From Jaltomata sinuosa (taxonomy: Eukaryota > Streptophyta > Magnoliopsida > Solanales > Solanaceae): a DNA stretch of 64,000 bases. Location: positions 62,001-126,000 of the forward strand of contig QJPP01003463.1 in assembly GCA_003996215.1 (NCBI GenBank), given 5' to 3'. The position numbers and the translations under genes were made by a program. Below the pieces are notes generated by a model. That model made no database searches. It saw only the letters and a program-made list of their open reading frames with translations, and was not told where the DNA came from. This document shows, piece after piece, positions 34,188 through 47,180 of this stretch (its first letter is position 1; the number at the start of each line of letters is the position of its first letter).

Positions 34188-35732
34188 TCATGCATTCACA
34201 ACTCTAACACCCATTCCTTCCACATGCTTTTCAAAAGCCTTCTGAGTCAAGCTCTTTGTAAACGGGTCCGCGAAATTGTTCTTCGACTCAATCTTCAAAA
34301 CTCTCACATCACCCCTTTGAGTTATATCCCGAATTAAGTGATATTTTCTCTCAATGTGTTTGCTTCTTTTATGACTTCATGGTTCTTTCAAGTTTGCAAC
34401 CTCATCACTATTATCACAATAGAGTGTGAGTGGTACTTGAACTGAAGGAACCACTCCAAGCTCTTTAAGAAAGTTTCCGAGCCAAACAACCTCCTTAGCT
34501 GCCTTAGAGGCAGCTATATATTCGGCTTTCATAGTTGAATCAACAACACATGTTTGTTTGATGCTTCTCCAACTTATGGCTCCACCTCCTAAAGTAAACA
34601 CATATCCTGAGGTTGATTTCCTAGAGTCTCTGTCTGATTAGAAATCTGAGTCTGTATACCCAATAGGCACAAGATCAGCTGGGTGGAAATACAATATATA
34701 ATCCTAGTCCTTTACAGGTACTTGATTATATGTTTTACAGCAGTCCAGTGTTCTTTCCCAGGATTAGACTAGAATCTGCTAACCATGCCTACGGCAAAGC
34801 AGATATCAGGTCTAGTGCATAGCATTGCATACATGAGACTCCCTACTACAAAAGCATAAGGGACCGCCTTCATTCTCTCTATCTCATCAGCCGTTTTAGG
34901 TGACTGATCCTTCGATAAGGAAATTCCATGTCTAAAATGGAGAAATCCCTTTTTAGAATTTTACATGCTAAACCTTGCAAGAATAGTGTCAATATAATGT
35001 GCTTGAGATAAGCCTAACATCCTTTGTTTGCGATCTCGCATAATCTTGATCTTAAGGATGTGAGCCGCTTCACCCAAGTCTTTCATATCAATTTGTGAGT
35101 ATAACCACTCCTTAACTGAATTCAACATGCTCATATTATTTCCTATGAGCAACATATCATCTACATACAAAATCAGAAATGCTACTTTGTCTCCATCCTA
35201 CTTTTTATAAATGCATGACTCATTTTCACATTGATCAAAACAAAAAGTCTTAATCAAATTGTCAAAACAAGTATTCCATACCCTAGATGCTTGTTTCAAT
35301 CTATAAATGGATTTTCTAAGTTTACACAACATGTGTTCATTGACACTTTTAATGAAACCCTATGGTTGTGCCATATAGATAAACTCATCAAGACTCCCAT
35401 CAAGAAAAGTTGTCGTGACATCCATTTGCCAAATTTCATAATCATAATGGGCAGCAATGGATAAGAGAATACTTATGGATTTAAGCATGGCTACCGGTGA
35501 AAAGGTTTTCTCATAATCAATCCCATCTTTTTGAGTGAACCCTTTCGCAACAAGCCTAGCCTTAAAAGTTTACACTTTACCATCCACTCCTCTCTTTTTT
35601 CTTATAGATCCATCTACAGCCACCTGTAGGTGGTTCTACAAGATCCCAGACTTGATTTGAGTACATAGACTCCATTTCATATTTCATCGCAGTAATTCAC
35701 ATTTCAGCATCTTTATCATGTAGTGCTTCAGT
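34188..35732 (-). pseudogene. pol: Copia element pol: reverse transcriptase and RNase H
   Basis: Minus-strand order is RT start (KYEMESMYSNQVWDLV, near 35670), the catalytic YVDD in MYVDDMLLIG (35170-35150), WLYSQIDMKDLGEA, LGLSQAHYID, then RNase H (KQTCVVDSTMKAEYIAASKAAKEVVWL, 34570-34480; YCDNSD, near 34410) and an end block FADPFTKSLTQKAFEKHVEGMGV before the stop at 34188. Stops and shifts separate the blocks. At 35733 a chromovirus interrupts it and the upstream half resumes at 45360. The order (integrase before RT) is that of Ty1/copia. Confidence 0.88.
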
Positions 35733-36549
35733 TGTCACGACCCAGACCACCATGAGTGGCACTCAACCAACCCCCGGATGAGTGAACCATCACTTCCCAG
35801 AACCTAACCGTTCTAACATCTCAAAACCAATGTGCAAAAAGATAAACTAGCAATCAATATCAATAATCAACTCTATTATATATAACCTGCGGAAAATCCC
35901 TCCCTAGAATCTAAAAGTCACCGTACCAAAACACTACCAAACTAGAGTACGGGGATGCAACCCCAATAAAGGAAATTGTCTAAGCTCGAAACAAGTGGGC
36001 TACAACTCAAATAGATATAAATCAAGGTAGCTCGACCAAAGTAGCTCACCCTTGATGTCTGAAAGTGCTGGGACTACAAGTGAAGTCGCGTGTCAGCCAC
36101 TGGAAGATTGCCTGTCCTCACCAAAAAGAGAAAAACAAGTGCAGTATCAGTACATAACCACCATGAACTGGTAGGATCATCATCCAGTTCCAAATAAACA
36201 ATATATGAATAGTACAAAAGTCAAGTAATAGTACAGGAAACATGCAACAAGCCAACAGGTAATTCTAGACTACAAGTCTCTTCCTATCTTGTACCCACAT
36301 GCAATCCACCTTTATACCCATGATCAACAATCAATAGAAATCTACAATCATACCATTTTACATATCCCGGACCCACCCTGGGATCCCCCTAAATTACACC
36401 TAAGTGTTAAACATGCAACTTGGTCTACACAAAGACCAACCTCACAAATCAATAATAATAACCTGGCCTCTCAAGGACCATAAGCAATATCACAATTCAG
36501 AAACACAACCCATTCCGCTCATGGAACCAATATCAAAATGCAATAAAAT

Positions 36550-36712
36550 AAACCCACACCAAGCGTGGTACCCGAGCCAACCTGTTAGTATTTCCCGTAC
36601 CAGATATGGTACCCGATCTAACCATTAGTATACCCCATACCAGGCATGGTACCCAATCCAACCATTAGTATGCCCATACTAGGCGTGGTACCTGAGCAAA
36701 TCGAATGTCACA
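36550..36712 (-). repeat. GTACCA hairpin array
   Basis: Four units with CAAGCGTGGTACC, CAGATATGGTACC, CAGGCATGGTACC and TAGGCGTGGTACC cores, about 44 bp apart. Confidence 0.75.
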
Positions 36713-37439
36713 ATAATCCATAATCACCAACAATGAAGAAAAAACACTTGTAAACCAACAAGAAATAACACTTAGTTCATTTCACAAGACTGAAAACAAG
36801 ACTTTTGGACATTCCTAAACCACTCCCTAAACATGCAACAGATACAATACTTACACCAAAGTACACAAACATACATTGTATACAGGAATCAATAACCATC
36901 ACCTACCTCGAATAATCAAGCTCTACAGTGCCAGAGCTTTCCCTTTTTTCAGGATCCCTTGCTTGTTCTTGGTCTAGAAATAAACACATAAACACTATAG
37001 TTAATTAACTGGCCTAAATTTCCTGGATTATACAAAAATCCTAGTCCCCAGGCCAAACCATGATCATTCCAACTCTTCCCCGGCTTTCCCGCTATTAATT
37101 CACCTAGGATTATCATTTATAACGATACATTCAGAGAATTAAAGCTTGGTGATCAGTACCCATTAACTATAAACAACACCCAAGAACTTTAGCACCCTAG
37201 GATCCCTTTTTTTCCCCGGATTCTACAATCCAAGGTTATCCCAAACCTTTTCCCAAGCCCACCCCTAGAAATTCTATAGTGTAAGAAAGATATCACAGAG
37301 TTGGGGAGTAGAATCCTTACCTTTAGGATGAAAATGGTGAAAAACTGGTAGAAATCGCCCAAAATTGCCCCATTCTTCTCCCAAAATGAGATGCAAAAAA
37401 ACTAACTATTTTGGGGAAGTTTCTGTATTAAATCCCATC

Positions 37440-37575
37440 ACTCTCCGCTATAGCAGTCCACTCCGCTATAGCAGACTCGTCCTCTATGGCAGAGGCTGAC
37501 CAACGTTGACTTTCGCTGTAGCAGTATTTTCTCTGCTACAACGAAGGTCTCAATGGCAGAGTGTAAACCGCTATG
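37440..37575 (-). repeat. CCGCTATAGCGG-type cluster
   Basis: Variants CCGCTATAGCAG and CCGCTATGGCAT are densely packed; several dyads have decayed by C-to-T or G-to-A changes compared with 44836-45010. Confidence 0.75.
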
Positions 37576-37984
37576 GCATGGGATAGAAAGTCATAAAATC
37601 TCCAAAACTAGTTCATTTTACAACACACTTATTTTCCTGACATCCCAGAACAACCCCTTCACGTCAACCTCAATTCTGAGAGTTTTACTTACCCGAATTC
37701 AATTCCAAAAAGTCCCTCGAACTACTTTATGCCTTAGCTAAAAGGAAAACTAGATCAAATCCAGACATCTAACCCAATCCTTACCCAGATTTCCCCAGAC
37801 TATACCTCGCTTCAAAACTGGCCGAGACTAGCCTAACCCAGAATTTCAAACTCCCAAACTCGGAGTTTTCTAACACTAAAAATTGGCATGAATGGTTTAC
37901 CCATAATGACAAATTCGGTTGTTACAAATGATACCAATTTACCCATCTTTCATCCTTGAATGATCAAACCCGAAAATATGGAAG

Positions 37985-38165
37985 TAAAGAGCGAAAGGAG
38001 TAGTACCTGTATCCTCAAACACATGAGGGCACTTGTCCTGCATATCCTTCTTAGTTTCCCAAGTGGCTTCCTTAACCGGAAGATGATTTCATTGAACCTT
38101 TACCATGCTGATCACTTTTGTCCTCAATTTTCAGATATCCCGATCAAGAATTGAAATCGGCTCCT
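37985..38165 (-). pseudogene. pol: Chromodomain-like C-terminus of integrase
   Basis: Minus-strand blocks ISILDRDI, KLRTK, PVKEATWET, MQDKCPHVFED match the end of chromovirus integrases, where a chromodomain directs insertion to marked chromatin. Stops replace two positions (after DRDI and after MVKVQ). It lies directly before the 3' LTR region. Confidence 0.7.
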
Positions 38166-39542
38166 CTTTATAGCGAATATCCTTATCAAGTAACACCTCA
38201 TCCCACTTGATGATGTAGTTCCCATACCCATGGTACCACTTTAGCATGGATACATGAAACACCATATAGACACCCGACAGACTGGGCGGTAGCGCTAATC
38301 TATAAGCGACGGGACCCTAAGATCTCAAGTACTATAAACGGTCCAATAAATCAGGGGCTGATCTTGCCCTTCTTACCGAAATGCATAACTCCCTTCATTG
38401 GTGACACTTTTAATAATACATGTTCACCAACTTGAAATTCTATCTCCCAGACCTTGCGATCCGCATATTCCTTCTGCCTGCTTTAGGCAGCTAGTAACTT
38501 GGTCTGAATGCCTCTTACATTTTTTTGTGCTTCCCTTACCAAGTCTACGCCCATAGGTTTTACATCGCCTTCCTCAAACCTCCCGATGGGTGAACTGCAA
38601 CTCCTCCCATACAGAACCTCGAACGGTGCCATGTCAATACTGGAGTGGTAGCTATTGTTATATGAGAACTCATAAAACGGTAGAAACTGGTCCCAATAAC
38701 CCTTGAAGTCAATCACACATGCTCTCAGCATGTCCTCCAATACCTGAATTGTCCTCTCTGACTGACCATCAGTCTGAGGATGGAAGGTTGTTATAAAGGT
38801 GAGTTGAGTTCCCAACTCCTCATACAACTTACCCCAAAACTTGGAGGTAAACTGCATACCCCTATCTGAAATGATGGACAGTGGCACTCCATGCAATCTC
38901 ACTATCTCCTTCACGTAGATCTTAGCCAATTGCTGCGAATTGTAGTCCATCCTGACTGGAATGAAGTGAGCTGACTTGGTAATCCTGTCAACAATGACCC
39001 AAATAGAATAATACTTCCCCAAAGTCTTGTGGAGACCCACCACAAAATCCATGGCTATTCTCTCCCACTTCCACTCTCGAATGGGCATTCTCTGAAGTAG
39101 TCCTGCAGGTCTTTGGTGCTCATACTTTACCTGCTGGCAATTCTAACACCTGGACACAAAATCCTCTATGTCTTTTTTCTTCCCAGGCCACCAATAAAAT
39201 TGCCTCAAATTTCTATACATCTTGGTTACACCCGGATGAATTGAATATCGCAAACCATGAGCCTCTGCCAATACCTTTTGAATCATGTCATCAACGCGAG
39301 GAACATAAATCCTTTCTCTGAAATTTAACACACTGCCAGAATCCAACGTGGCATCTTCGGACTCTCCAGATATTGCCTTGCTCTGAAGCCTACTCAACTG
39401 TGAATCCTGAAACTGTTTTGCCTTTATCTCTTCTATGAATGTGGATTTGACCTCAATACTGGCCAAAATCCCACCTTGTTCTGAAATACCCAAGTGCATG
39501 AACTTGGACTCAATTGCCTGAATTTCCTTTGCTAGTGGTCAT
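38166..39542 (-). pseudogene. pol: Integrase of the minus-strand chromovirus
   Basis: Zinc-binding half: AHGLRYSIHPG and DFVSRC (39300-39143); the next codon of C-x-x-C is TAG instead of CAG. The catalytic core lies in one open frame of 201 codons (39088-38483) with VIVDRIT, IISDRG and TDGQSER, so the DDE triad is complete. The GPY/F part (38430-38260) is out of frame. This is the best preserved enzyme domain in the window but it lacks an intact N-terminal half. Confidence 0.9.
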
Positions 39543-39552
39543 TTGGACACCC

Positions 39553-40800
39553 CTAACAAGCCAAACTGCCTATTCTAACTGTTTTTTGGCTAAATGCATC
39601 TGCCACCACATTAGCCTTACCCGGATGGTACTGAGTAGTCACATCATAGTCCTTCAACAACTCAATCCACCTTTTCTGCCTTAGATTCAAGTCCTTCTGA
39701 GTGAAAACATGCTGCAGACTGTGATAATCAGTGAACACCTCACACTTGACACCATAGAGGTAGTGTCTCCAAATCTTGAGTGAAAACACCACCGCTGCCA
39801 ACTCAAAATCGTGAGTCAGATAGTTTCTCTCATGCACCTTCAACTTCCTAGAAGCATAGGCTATCACATTCCTATCCTTCATCAATACAACACCCAAACT
39901 TGAATGTGAAGCATCACAACAAATAATAAAGTCTTTACCTTTAATCGGCAAGGACAAAATAGCAGTCGTGGTCAGAAGTGTCTTGAGCCTTTGGAAGCTC
40001 TCCTCACACTTGTCAGACCACACAAACGGTACCTCTTTCTGAGTTAGCCTTGTCAAGTGAGTAGCAATAGATGCAAAATCCTTGGCGAACCTCTGATAGT
40101 AACCTGCGAGCCCAACAAAACTCCTTACCTCAGTCACAGAGCTAGGTCGGACCCAAATCTTGACTGCCTTGATTTTCTGGGGATCTACCATCAACCCCTT
40201 TTCTGACACTACATGCCCCAAGAACGCAACTGAAGTCAACCAAAATTCACACTTGGAGAACTTCGCATAAAGCTTTTAACATCTCAAAATGTCCAACACT
40301 ATATAGAGATGTTTAGCATTATCCTCCCTACTCTTGGAGTAGATCAAAATATCGTCTATAAAAACAATGATGAAAGAATCCAAATATGACTTAAATACCC
40401 TATTCATTAAACTCATGAATGTCGCCGACGCTTAGTCAACCCAAATGACATCACTAAAAACTCATAATACCTATACCTAGTCTAAAAAGCAGTCTTAGGA
40501 ATATCCTCTGGCCTAATTTTCAACTGATGATACCCTGACCTAAAGTCAATTCTTTAGAACATCGACGCACCCTGTAACTGGTCAAACATATCATCAATAC
40601 AGGGTAGAGGGTACTTATTCTTGATGGTAACCTTATTCAACTGCATGTAATCTGTGCACCTCCACATACTACCATCCTTCTTCTTTACAAACAATACCGG
40701 AGCACCCCAAGGCGAAGCACTGGGATGGATAAATCCCTTATCTAGGAGTTCCTGAAGCTGAGACTTAAGCTCTCTTAACTCTTCCGGAGCCATTCGATAT
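39553..40800 (-). pseudogene. pol: Reverse transcriptase and RNase H of the minus-strand chromovirus
   Basis: RT begins at MAPEELRELKSQLQELLDKGF (40793 down), then YMQLNKVTIKNKYPLP, a break near 40550, and the catalytic FIDDILIYS near 40360. From 40239 to 39553 one open frame of 228 codons covers the connection and RNase H with CDASHSSLG, HDFELAAVV and FTDYHSL, so all three catalytic acids are kept. It ends ADAFSQKT. Shifts lie between 40550 and 40240. Confidence 0.9.
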
Positions 40801-40954
40801 AAAGGAACGAAAATTGGGTAAGTGCCCGGCTCAAGGTCAATACAAAAGTCGATATCCCTATCCGGAGGTATACTGGAAAATCCACTGGGAACACCTCTCG
40901 AAACCCTGAAATAACTGGAACTGACTCAATGGCTAAGGACTCCACACTATCATC

Positions 40955-41639
40955 TCAGAGATGAGCCAAAAAGGCTAAACACCCTCTTCCCACTAGCTTC
41001 TTAGCCGAAACAAATGATATTATTTTGGCCGGCCTAGACCTGTACACACCTTCCCACTCTAGCCTATCCTTACCCGAAATCTCTAGAGCCACAGTCTTGG
41101 TGTTACAATTTAACACAGCATGATATAGGAATAACCAGTTCATGCCCAAAATAACATCGAAGTCAACCATATCCAGAATTACTAAGTCTACCCAAGTATG
41201 CAATCCCACAAAAATAATAAAATAATTATGGTAAACATGGGTCACAATCATCGACTCTCCCACTGGGGTAGAAACATGGATAGGGGAATCAAGAATATCA
41301 CATATCAAGTCCAAACCCAACGCAAAACTCAAAGACACATAAGAATATGTGGAACCTGGGTCAAATAGTATCGAAGCCATTTTATCACAGACAAGAATGG
41401 TATTTCTGATAACCGCATCTGATGCCTCAACCTCATTCCTCCCTGGAAATGCATAATAGTGAGCCTGATCATCAATATGAGCAACTTCCTTGTCATGATG
41501 TGCCGCACCCCTACCCGCGCTGTCATTCCCTTTGTCTCCCCAACCTCCCTGAAAGTTACCTCGCCCACCCTGTGGACGACCTCTATCATGACCACCTCTA
41601 GCTTCCGGGACCACAACCATAGACTGCTGTTGAACCTGA
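40955..41639 (-). pseudogene. pol: Aspartic protease region of the minus-strand chromovirus
   Basis: Part of a 235-codon open frame (41662-40955). It contains a Gly-Arg-rich linker, LFDPGSTYSYV with the catalytic Asp, DLICDILDSPIHVSTPVGES and DFDVILGMNWL. The domain itself has no stop. The frame closes at 40955 (AHL then TGA/TAG region) before the RT. Confidence 0.9.
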
Positions 41640-42904
41640 TTACCAGTTGCCTGTGAGGACATTCCCTCTTAAAATGGCCCAGATCACCACAATGGAAATA
41701 ACCACGATCAAGTGTAGGCCTGCTAGCAGATGTGTAGTAAGCTCCCTGACCTCTAGGAGCTAAAAACTGTTGATTAGCTCCCAGACGACTACGTGTAGCA
41801 GCTGGCAGAGCCTACTAAATAGGACGGGCTAAGTATACCTGCTATTTTTGTCCCCTAGAGTACGAACCACTGTAATTTCCCTCATTCCGGGGCTTCTTGG
41901 CTAACACTTTAGCCTCCTCCGCTTTCCTGACTCCCTCAAGTTTCTTTACATAATATGTCACTTTATTGAAGCCTTTCCCTAAAGAAGTCATGTGCACATA
42001 CAATACCTGAAGCTCAGTATTCAAACCCTTGACAAATAATCAAACCCACTCCTCCTTAGAACCCAACAACTGTGTAGCAAAATAAGACAAGGCATGAAAT
42101 TTTGCCTTATAAGCAGAGACTGACATGCTACCCTGCTCCAAATTCAAGAATTCATCCTTTTTCCGGTCCCTCAAGGTATGGTGTATGTACTTCTCTAAGA
42201 AGTGAGCGTGAAACTGCTCCCAAGTTAGTAGGGGCAAAATAGACGATCGACACTCCACATGAGACCTCCACCACTGCTTGGCATCACCCTGCAGCTGAAA
42301 TGTGATGAACTCAACCCCATGCTGCTGCACAATGCCAAACTTGTGAAGCCTCTCATAGAAATCCAATATGAATTCATAAGCATCTTCCCTATCGGTACCC
42401 TGAAATGTGGGAGGTTTCAGCTTGAGAAACTTGGTCAGCATCTCATGTGCACTTCCTGTCATCACTGGCCTAACATTGTCCAGAAGAAATCACCTGTGCC
42501 TGAAGATGCATCCATCCTAGGAGACATAGGGTCTGCTAGCCGAGTGCCCAGAGCCTGATATGCAACACCCGCGGGTATGGCTCCAGCACCAACCAAACCA
42601 CTCAAGAAGTTCTAAGCCTGCTGAAATGCTTCGGGCGCCATAGAGGGAAGGCCTGCACCTCCAGCCGGTTCTGCCTTTGCCTCCGCCAGTGCCCCTTCAT
42701 CCGCTACAACTACTTCCATATCTTTATCAACCTGTTCTTTAGGTGGGGGAGGGTTGCCTCTTGCGCTCCTACAGCAGCTTGAGCCCCGCCCCTGGAGGGT
42801 GTGGCTCTAGCTTGTCCTCTGCCCCTTCCCCTACCTCTACCACGGACAGCCATGCTCCCTGCTGGGACAGCTAGTCTTGCTTTGTTTTTCCTTGTGTTAG
42901 CCAT
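41640..42904 (-). pseudogene. gag: gag of the minus-strand chromovirus
   Basis: Starts at the ATG at 42904, preceded by TGCAG. An Arg-Gly-rich stretch follows (residues 18-32). The capsid core lies at 42465-42040 (DAKQWWRSHVE, FLEKYIHHTLRDRKKDEFL, SMSVSAYKAKFHALSY). The CCHC knuckle near 41700-41660 reads YFHCGDLGHFKREC, so its first Cys is Tyr. Breaks lie near 42700, 42610 and 42035; TAG replaces CAG near 41845. Confidence 0.9.
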
Positions 42905-43125
42905 CTGCAGACAGAAGAGTGAAAGAGTCAGATACCAATTTGTATAACCAGATACCAATTTGTATAACCAGATACCAATTGGAATCAAGTTATAGCATGA
43001 TGGAAGGAAGAAGAGATAGTTTTCCTAAAGTCCTATAGCCTCTCGAAGAAAAGTACGGACGTCTCTGCACCATTCCGCAAGACTCTACTAGAACTATTTT
43101 AGTACGACGAGATCAACAAACTTTG

Positions 43126-43138
43126 GGCTCTGATACCA
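43126..43138 (-). promoter_or_regulatory. Primer binding site
   Basis: TGGTATCAGAGCC on the minus strand, four bases inside the 5' LTR end; initiator-Met-tRNA type. Confidence 0.9.
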
Positions 43139-43964
43139 TCTTTGTCATGACCTAGACCACCGTGAGTGGCACTCACCAACCCTCGGGTGAGCGAACTATC
43201 ACTTCCTAGAACCTAATAGTTCTAACAGCTCAAAACCAATGTGCAAAAGATAAACTAGCAATCAATATCAATAATCAACTCTATTATAAATAACCTGCGG
43301 AAAATCCCTCCCTAGAAGCTGAAAGTCACTGTACCAAAACACTACTAAACTAGAGTATGGGGATGCAACCCAATAAAAGAAATTGTCTAAGCCTAAAAAA
43401 GTGGGCTACAACTCAAATAGATAGAAATCAAGGCAGCTCGACCGAAGTAGCTCACCCTTGACGTCTGAATGCACTGGGACTACAAGTGAGGTCGCGTGTC
43501 AGCCGCTGGAAGATTGCCTATACTCACCAAAAAGAGAAAAGCAAGTGCAATATCAGTACACAACCACCATATACTGGTAGGATCATCAGCCAGTTCCAAA
43601 TAAACAATATATGAATAGTACACGAGTCAAGTAATAGTACAGGAAATATGCAACAAGCCAACAGGTAATTCTAGACTACAAGTCTCTTCCTAGCTTGTAC
43701 CCACATGCAATCCACCTTTATACCCATTATCAACAATCAAAAGAAATCTACAATCATATCATTTTACATATATTGTACCTACCTCGGGATCCCCCTAAAA
43801 AACACCTAAGTGTTAAACATGAAACCAAGTCTACACCAAGACCAACCTCACAGATCAATAATAGTAACCCAGCCACTCAAGGACCATAAGCAATATCACA
43901 ATTCAGAAACACAACCCAATCCACTCATGGAATCAATATCAAAATGAAATAATGCAATAAAATA

Positions 43965-44097
43965 AACTTGTACCAGGCATGGTATTCGAGCCAACCAGTT
44001 ATTATTTCTCACCAACCGTTAGTATACCCCATACCAGGCATGGTACCCGAGCCAACCGTTAGTATATCCGTATGAGGCATGGTACCCGAGCCAACCA
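43965..44097 (-). repeat. GTACCA hairpin array, one unit partly deleted
   Basis: Three clear cores with GGCATGGTA(C/T) and a fourth reduced to CTCACCAACCGTTAG, suggesting loss of most of one unit compared with the 3' LTR. Confidence 0.7.
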
Positions 44098-44835
44098 AAT
44101 GTCATAATAATCCACAGTCACAAACAATGAACAAACAATACTTGTAAACCAACAAGCAATAACACTTAGTTTATTTCACAAGACTGAAAACAGGACTTTT
44201 GGGCATTCCTAAACCATTCCCTAAACATGCAACACATACAATACTTGGACCAAAGTATACAAACATACAATACATACAGGAATCAATAACCATCACCTAC
44301 CTCGAATAATCAAGCTCTACAATGCCAAAGCTTTTCCTTTTTCGGGATCCCTTGCTTGTTCTTGGTCTAGAAATAAATACATAAACACTATAGTTAATTA
44401 ACTGGCCTAAATTTCCCAGATTATACAAAAATCCTAGTCCCCAGGCCAAACCATGATCATTCCAACCCTTCTCGGGATTTCCCGCTATTAATACACCTAA
44501 GGTTATCATTTATATCGATACATTCAGAGAATTAAAGCTTGGTGATCAGTACCCATTAACTATAAACAACACCCAAGAACTCTAGCACCCTAGGATCCTT
44601 CTTTTTCCCTGGATTCTACAATCCTAGGTTATCCCAAACCTTTCCCCAAGCCCACCCCTAGCAATTCTATAGCATAGGAAAGATCTCACGGAGTTTGGGG
44701 AGTAGAATCCTTACCTTTAGGATGAAAAATGGTGAAAACTGGTAGAAATTGCCCAAAATCGCCCCCTTCTTCTCCCAAAATGAGTTGCAAAAAAACTAAC
44801 TGTTTTGGGGAAGTTTCTGCATTAAATCTTGTCAC

Positions 44836-45010
44836 GCTCCGCTATAGCGGTCCACTCCACTATAGCGGTCCACTCTGCTATAAAGGTACCGCCATAGCGG
44901 AGTCATCTGCTATGGCGGAGGCTGACCGATGTTGACTTCCGTTGTCGCGATATTTTCTTCGCTACGGCAGAGGTTGCTATAGCAGAGTGTCAACCGCTAT
45001 GGCGGTTGAC
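44836..45010 (-). repeat. CCGCTATAGCGG cluster
   Basis: Several CCGCTATAGCGG-type dyads with short spacers, including a local duplication of a CACTCCGCTATAGCGGTC word. Confidence 0.8.
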
Positions 45011-45359
45011 ACAGGACAAAAAGTCATAAAATCTCAAAAACTGGTCCATTTTATAACACACTTATTTTTACGATGTCCCAGAATAACCCCTTCACGTTAA
45101 CCTCGATTTTGGGTGTTCTACTTACCCGAATTCAATTTCGAAAAGTCCCCCGGACTCCTTTATGCCTTAGATAAAAGGAAAACTAGCTTAAATCAATACA
45201 TCTAACCCAATCCTTACCCGGATTGCCCTAGACCATACCTCGCTCTAAAATTAGTCGAGACTAGCCTAGCCTAGATTTTTAAACTCCCAAACACAGAGTT
45301 TTCTAACTCTAAAAATTGGCACGAATATTTTACCCGTAATGATGGACCCGGTCATTAAA

Positions 45360-46682
45360 TTGACATAATTAAGGGGTTCCATATTAGGCTTCTCAGGGAT
45401 CTTATCATATGATTCTCCCAAAAGTGCAAACCGTACAGGTTTTCTAATAACTCTCCCACTATGATGACTAGTCACTATAGTATTCGCTACTTCCGGAACC
45501 AAATTTTGAATACCTTGAAATTCTTTCTCCACAAGTATAGGTTGATGGACATTACTCCCACTACTTTGAGGTAGCGAGATGTCAGGCATTTGTTCTTGTG
45601 CAACTTCTTGTATATCGACATTTCTCCTACTACTTGGGCGCAGTGGTATGTCAATAACAGTTTGGGGGAATTTATTCTTGTGATTCATTATTCATTATTC
45701 TATTGTTCAATTCCTGTAAAATAAGTTTACTTCTAGGAACATGGTTCATTAAATAATCCTCTTCAAGAAACTTAGCATTTGTCAAAATAATTACTTTTAT
45801 TCCTTAGGACAATAAAATAAACCACCCTTAGTTCCTTTTGGGTATCCAATAAAAATGCACACTTCTGTTCTAGATTCTAATTTGTCAGTCTTTTCTTTTA
45901 GCACGTGTGCTGGACATCCTCAAACTCGAATATGCCGTAGACTAGGCTTACGCTCACTCCACAATTCAATTAGGGTTGAAGGTACTGATTTTGAAGGAAC
46001 CATGTTTAGAATATAATTGGTTGTTTCTAATTCATACCCCCAAAAGGAAGAAGACAAATCTGAATAACTTAACATCGATCAAACCATGTTCATAAGAGTT
46101 CTATTTCTTCTTTCTGCCACACAATTTTCTTGTGGTATTCCTGGAGCAGAATATTGAGAAGTAATTCATGATTCTGACAAGTATTTATGAATTTTGCAGA
46201 AAGGTATTCACCACCATGATCAGATCATAGTGTTTGGATATGTTTATTATGTCATTTTTCTATTTATATCTTAAATATTTTGAATTTTTCAAAGCATTCA
46301 GATTTACGGTACGATAAATAAATATATCCATATTTTGAGTAATTATCTGTGAAAGTTAAAAAATACTCAAAATCACCTCTTGCTTGTATATTCATAGGAC
46401 CACACAAGTCAGAATAAATTAATTCTAACTTGTCTCTTGCTCTATTTCCTTTGGAAGGAAATGGTCTATTGGTCATTTTTCCTTCTAAACAAGATTCACA
46501 GGTTGGAAGTGCCTCCACTTTCAATGAACTCAAAGTCCTATCAGAATCCAACCGTGAAATCCTATTTAAGTTGATATGACCTAGACGTAAGTGGCACAAA
46601 TAAGTTTCACTCAATTCTAAAATACATTTTCTCTTAAGTGATCTATTAACGTTATTTAGTTCTGTTTGTTGTAGCATATTGT
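45360..46682 (-). pseudogene. pol: Copia element integrase, upstream part of the split pol
   Basis: GAG-pre-integrase block YLCHLRLGHINLNRI and TCESCLEGKM (46600-46490) gives the zinc-binding His and Cys residues. The core starts LELIYSDLCGP with the first catalytic Asp and FTDNYSKYGYIYL. The middle (46260-45700) is full of stops. A final open stretch (45688-45360) carries the integrase-RT linker with SGRVIRKPVRF and the EPLNY block that meets the chromovirus insertion. Confidence 0.82.
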
Positions 46683-46689
46683 GAGGAAC

Positions 46690-47180
46690 ATAAAATATAA
46701 AAAGATCATGTATTCTAGGAGCATTATAAATAAAAATCTTATTAAACTTAATAATAGCACAATTATTAGCAAAATAAACATTCTAACCAGCATCCATCAA
46801 TTTAGAAATAGAAAGCAAATTCCTTCTGATAGCAGGTACAAACAAAACATCTTTCAAAAATAAAATTCTAGAATCACTAAATGAAAATGAAATATTCCCT
46901 AAAGCTAAGGCTATTGCTAGTTCTCCATTGGCTTGAAACACGAAAACTTCAATCTCACTTAGCCGTCGCATTTCCTAAAACCCCTGCAAAGAAGTGCAAA
47001 CATGATTAGTGGATCCCGAATCTAAGGCCCATAATTGGGTAGAAATAGCCGCTAAAACAATTTCAATGATATTTAAATAAGAAATACCTTATTTATTCAC
47101 CTTGCCTAGGTAGCCAGAGCATTGCTTCTTGTGGTGACCATGTTGCTTCTAGTGAAAGCACTTGGCTTTCGTCTTAGCTA
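46690..47180 (-). pseudogene. pol: Copia zinc knuckle and protease region
   Basis: Near 47160-47110 the minus strand gives C-F-H-stop-K-Q-H-G-H-H-K-K-Q-C, a CCHC knuckle whose second Cys is a stop. The protease C-terminal half lies at 46971-46783 (LKDVLFVPAIRRNLLSISKL). The catalytic D-S/T-G part near 47020 is degraded. Confidence 0.7.

Larger units (their letters stand above)
35733..37926 (-). repeat. 3' LTR of the minus-strand chromovirus
   Basis: Minus strand starts TGTAACAACCG (37926) and ends GGGTCGTGACA (35733); 2194 bp. GGCATAAAGTAG near 37725 is the candidate TATA box. The tract before it, GGGTAAATTGGTATCATT, is almost the same as that before the 3' LTR at 61784. Confidence 0.88.
35733..45359 (-). 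mobile_element. Chromovirus with both LTRs, nested in the copia element
   Basis: The minus-strand element has a 5' LTR (43143-45359), primer site, gag, protease, RT, RNase H, integrase and 3' LTR (35733-37926); about 9.6 kb. Domain sequences match the plus-strand chromovirus closely. The two LTRs differ by roughly one base in ten in the stretches I compared, so insertion is old. It splits one copia polyprotein between a EPLNY block and an EALHDKDAEM block. A clean target-site duplication was not found, because the 5' LTR start is mutated. Confidence 0.92.
43143..45359 (-). repeat. 5' LTR of the minus-strand chromovirus
   Basis: Minus strand ends GGTCATGACA at 43143. The start is mutated (TTTAATGACCGGG near 45359 instead of TGTAACGACCGGG). 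A GGCATAAAGGAG candidate TATA box is near 45160. Confidence 0.88.
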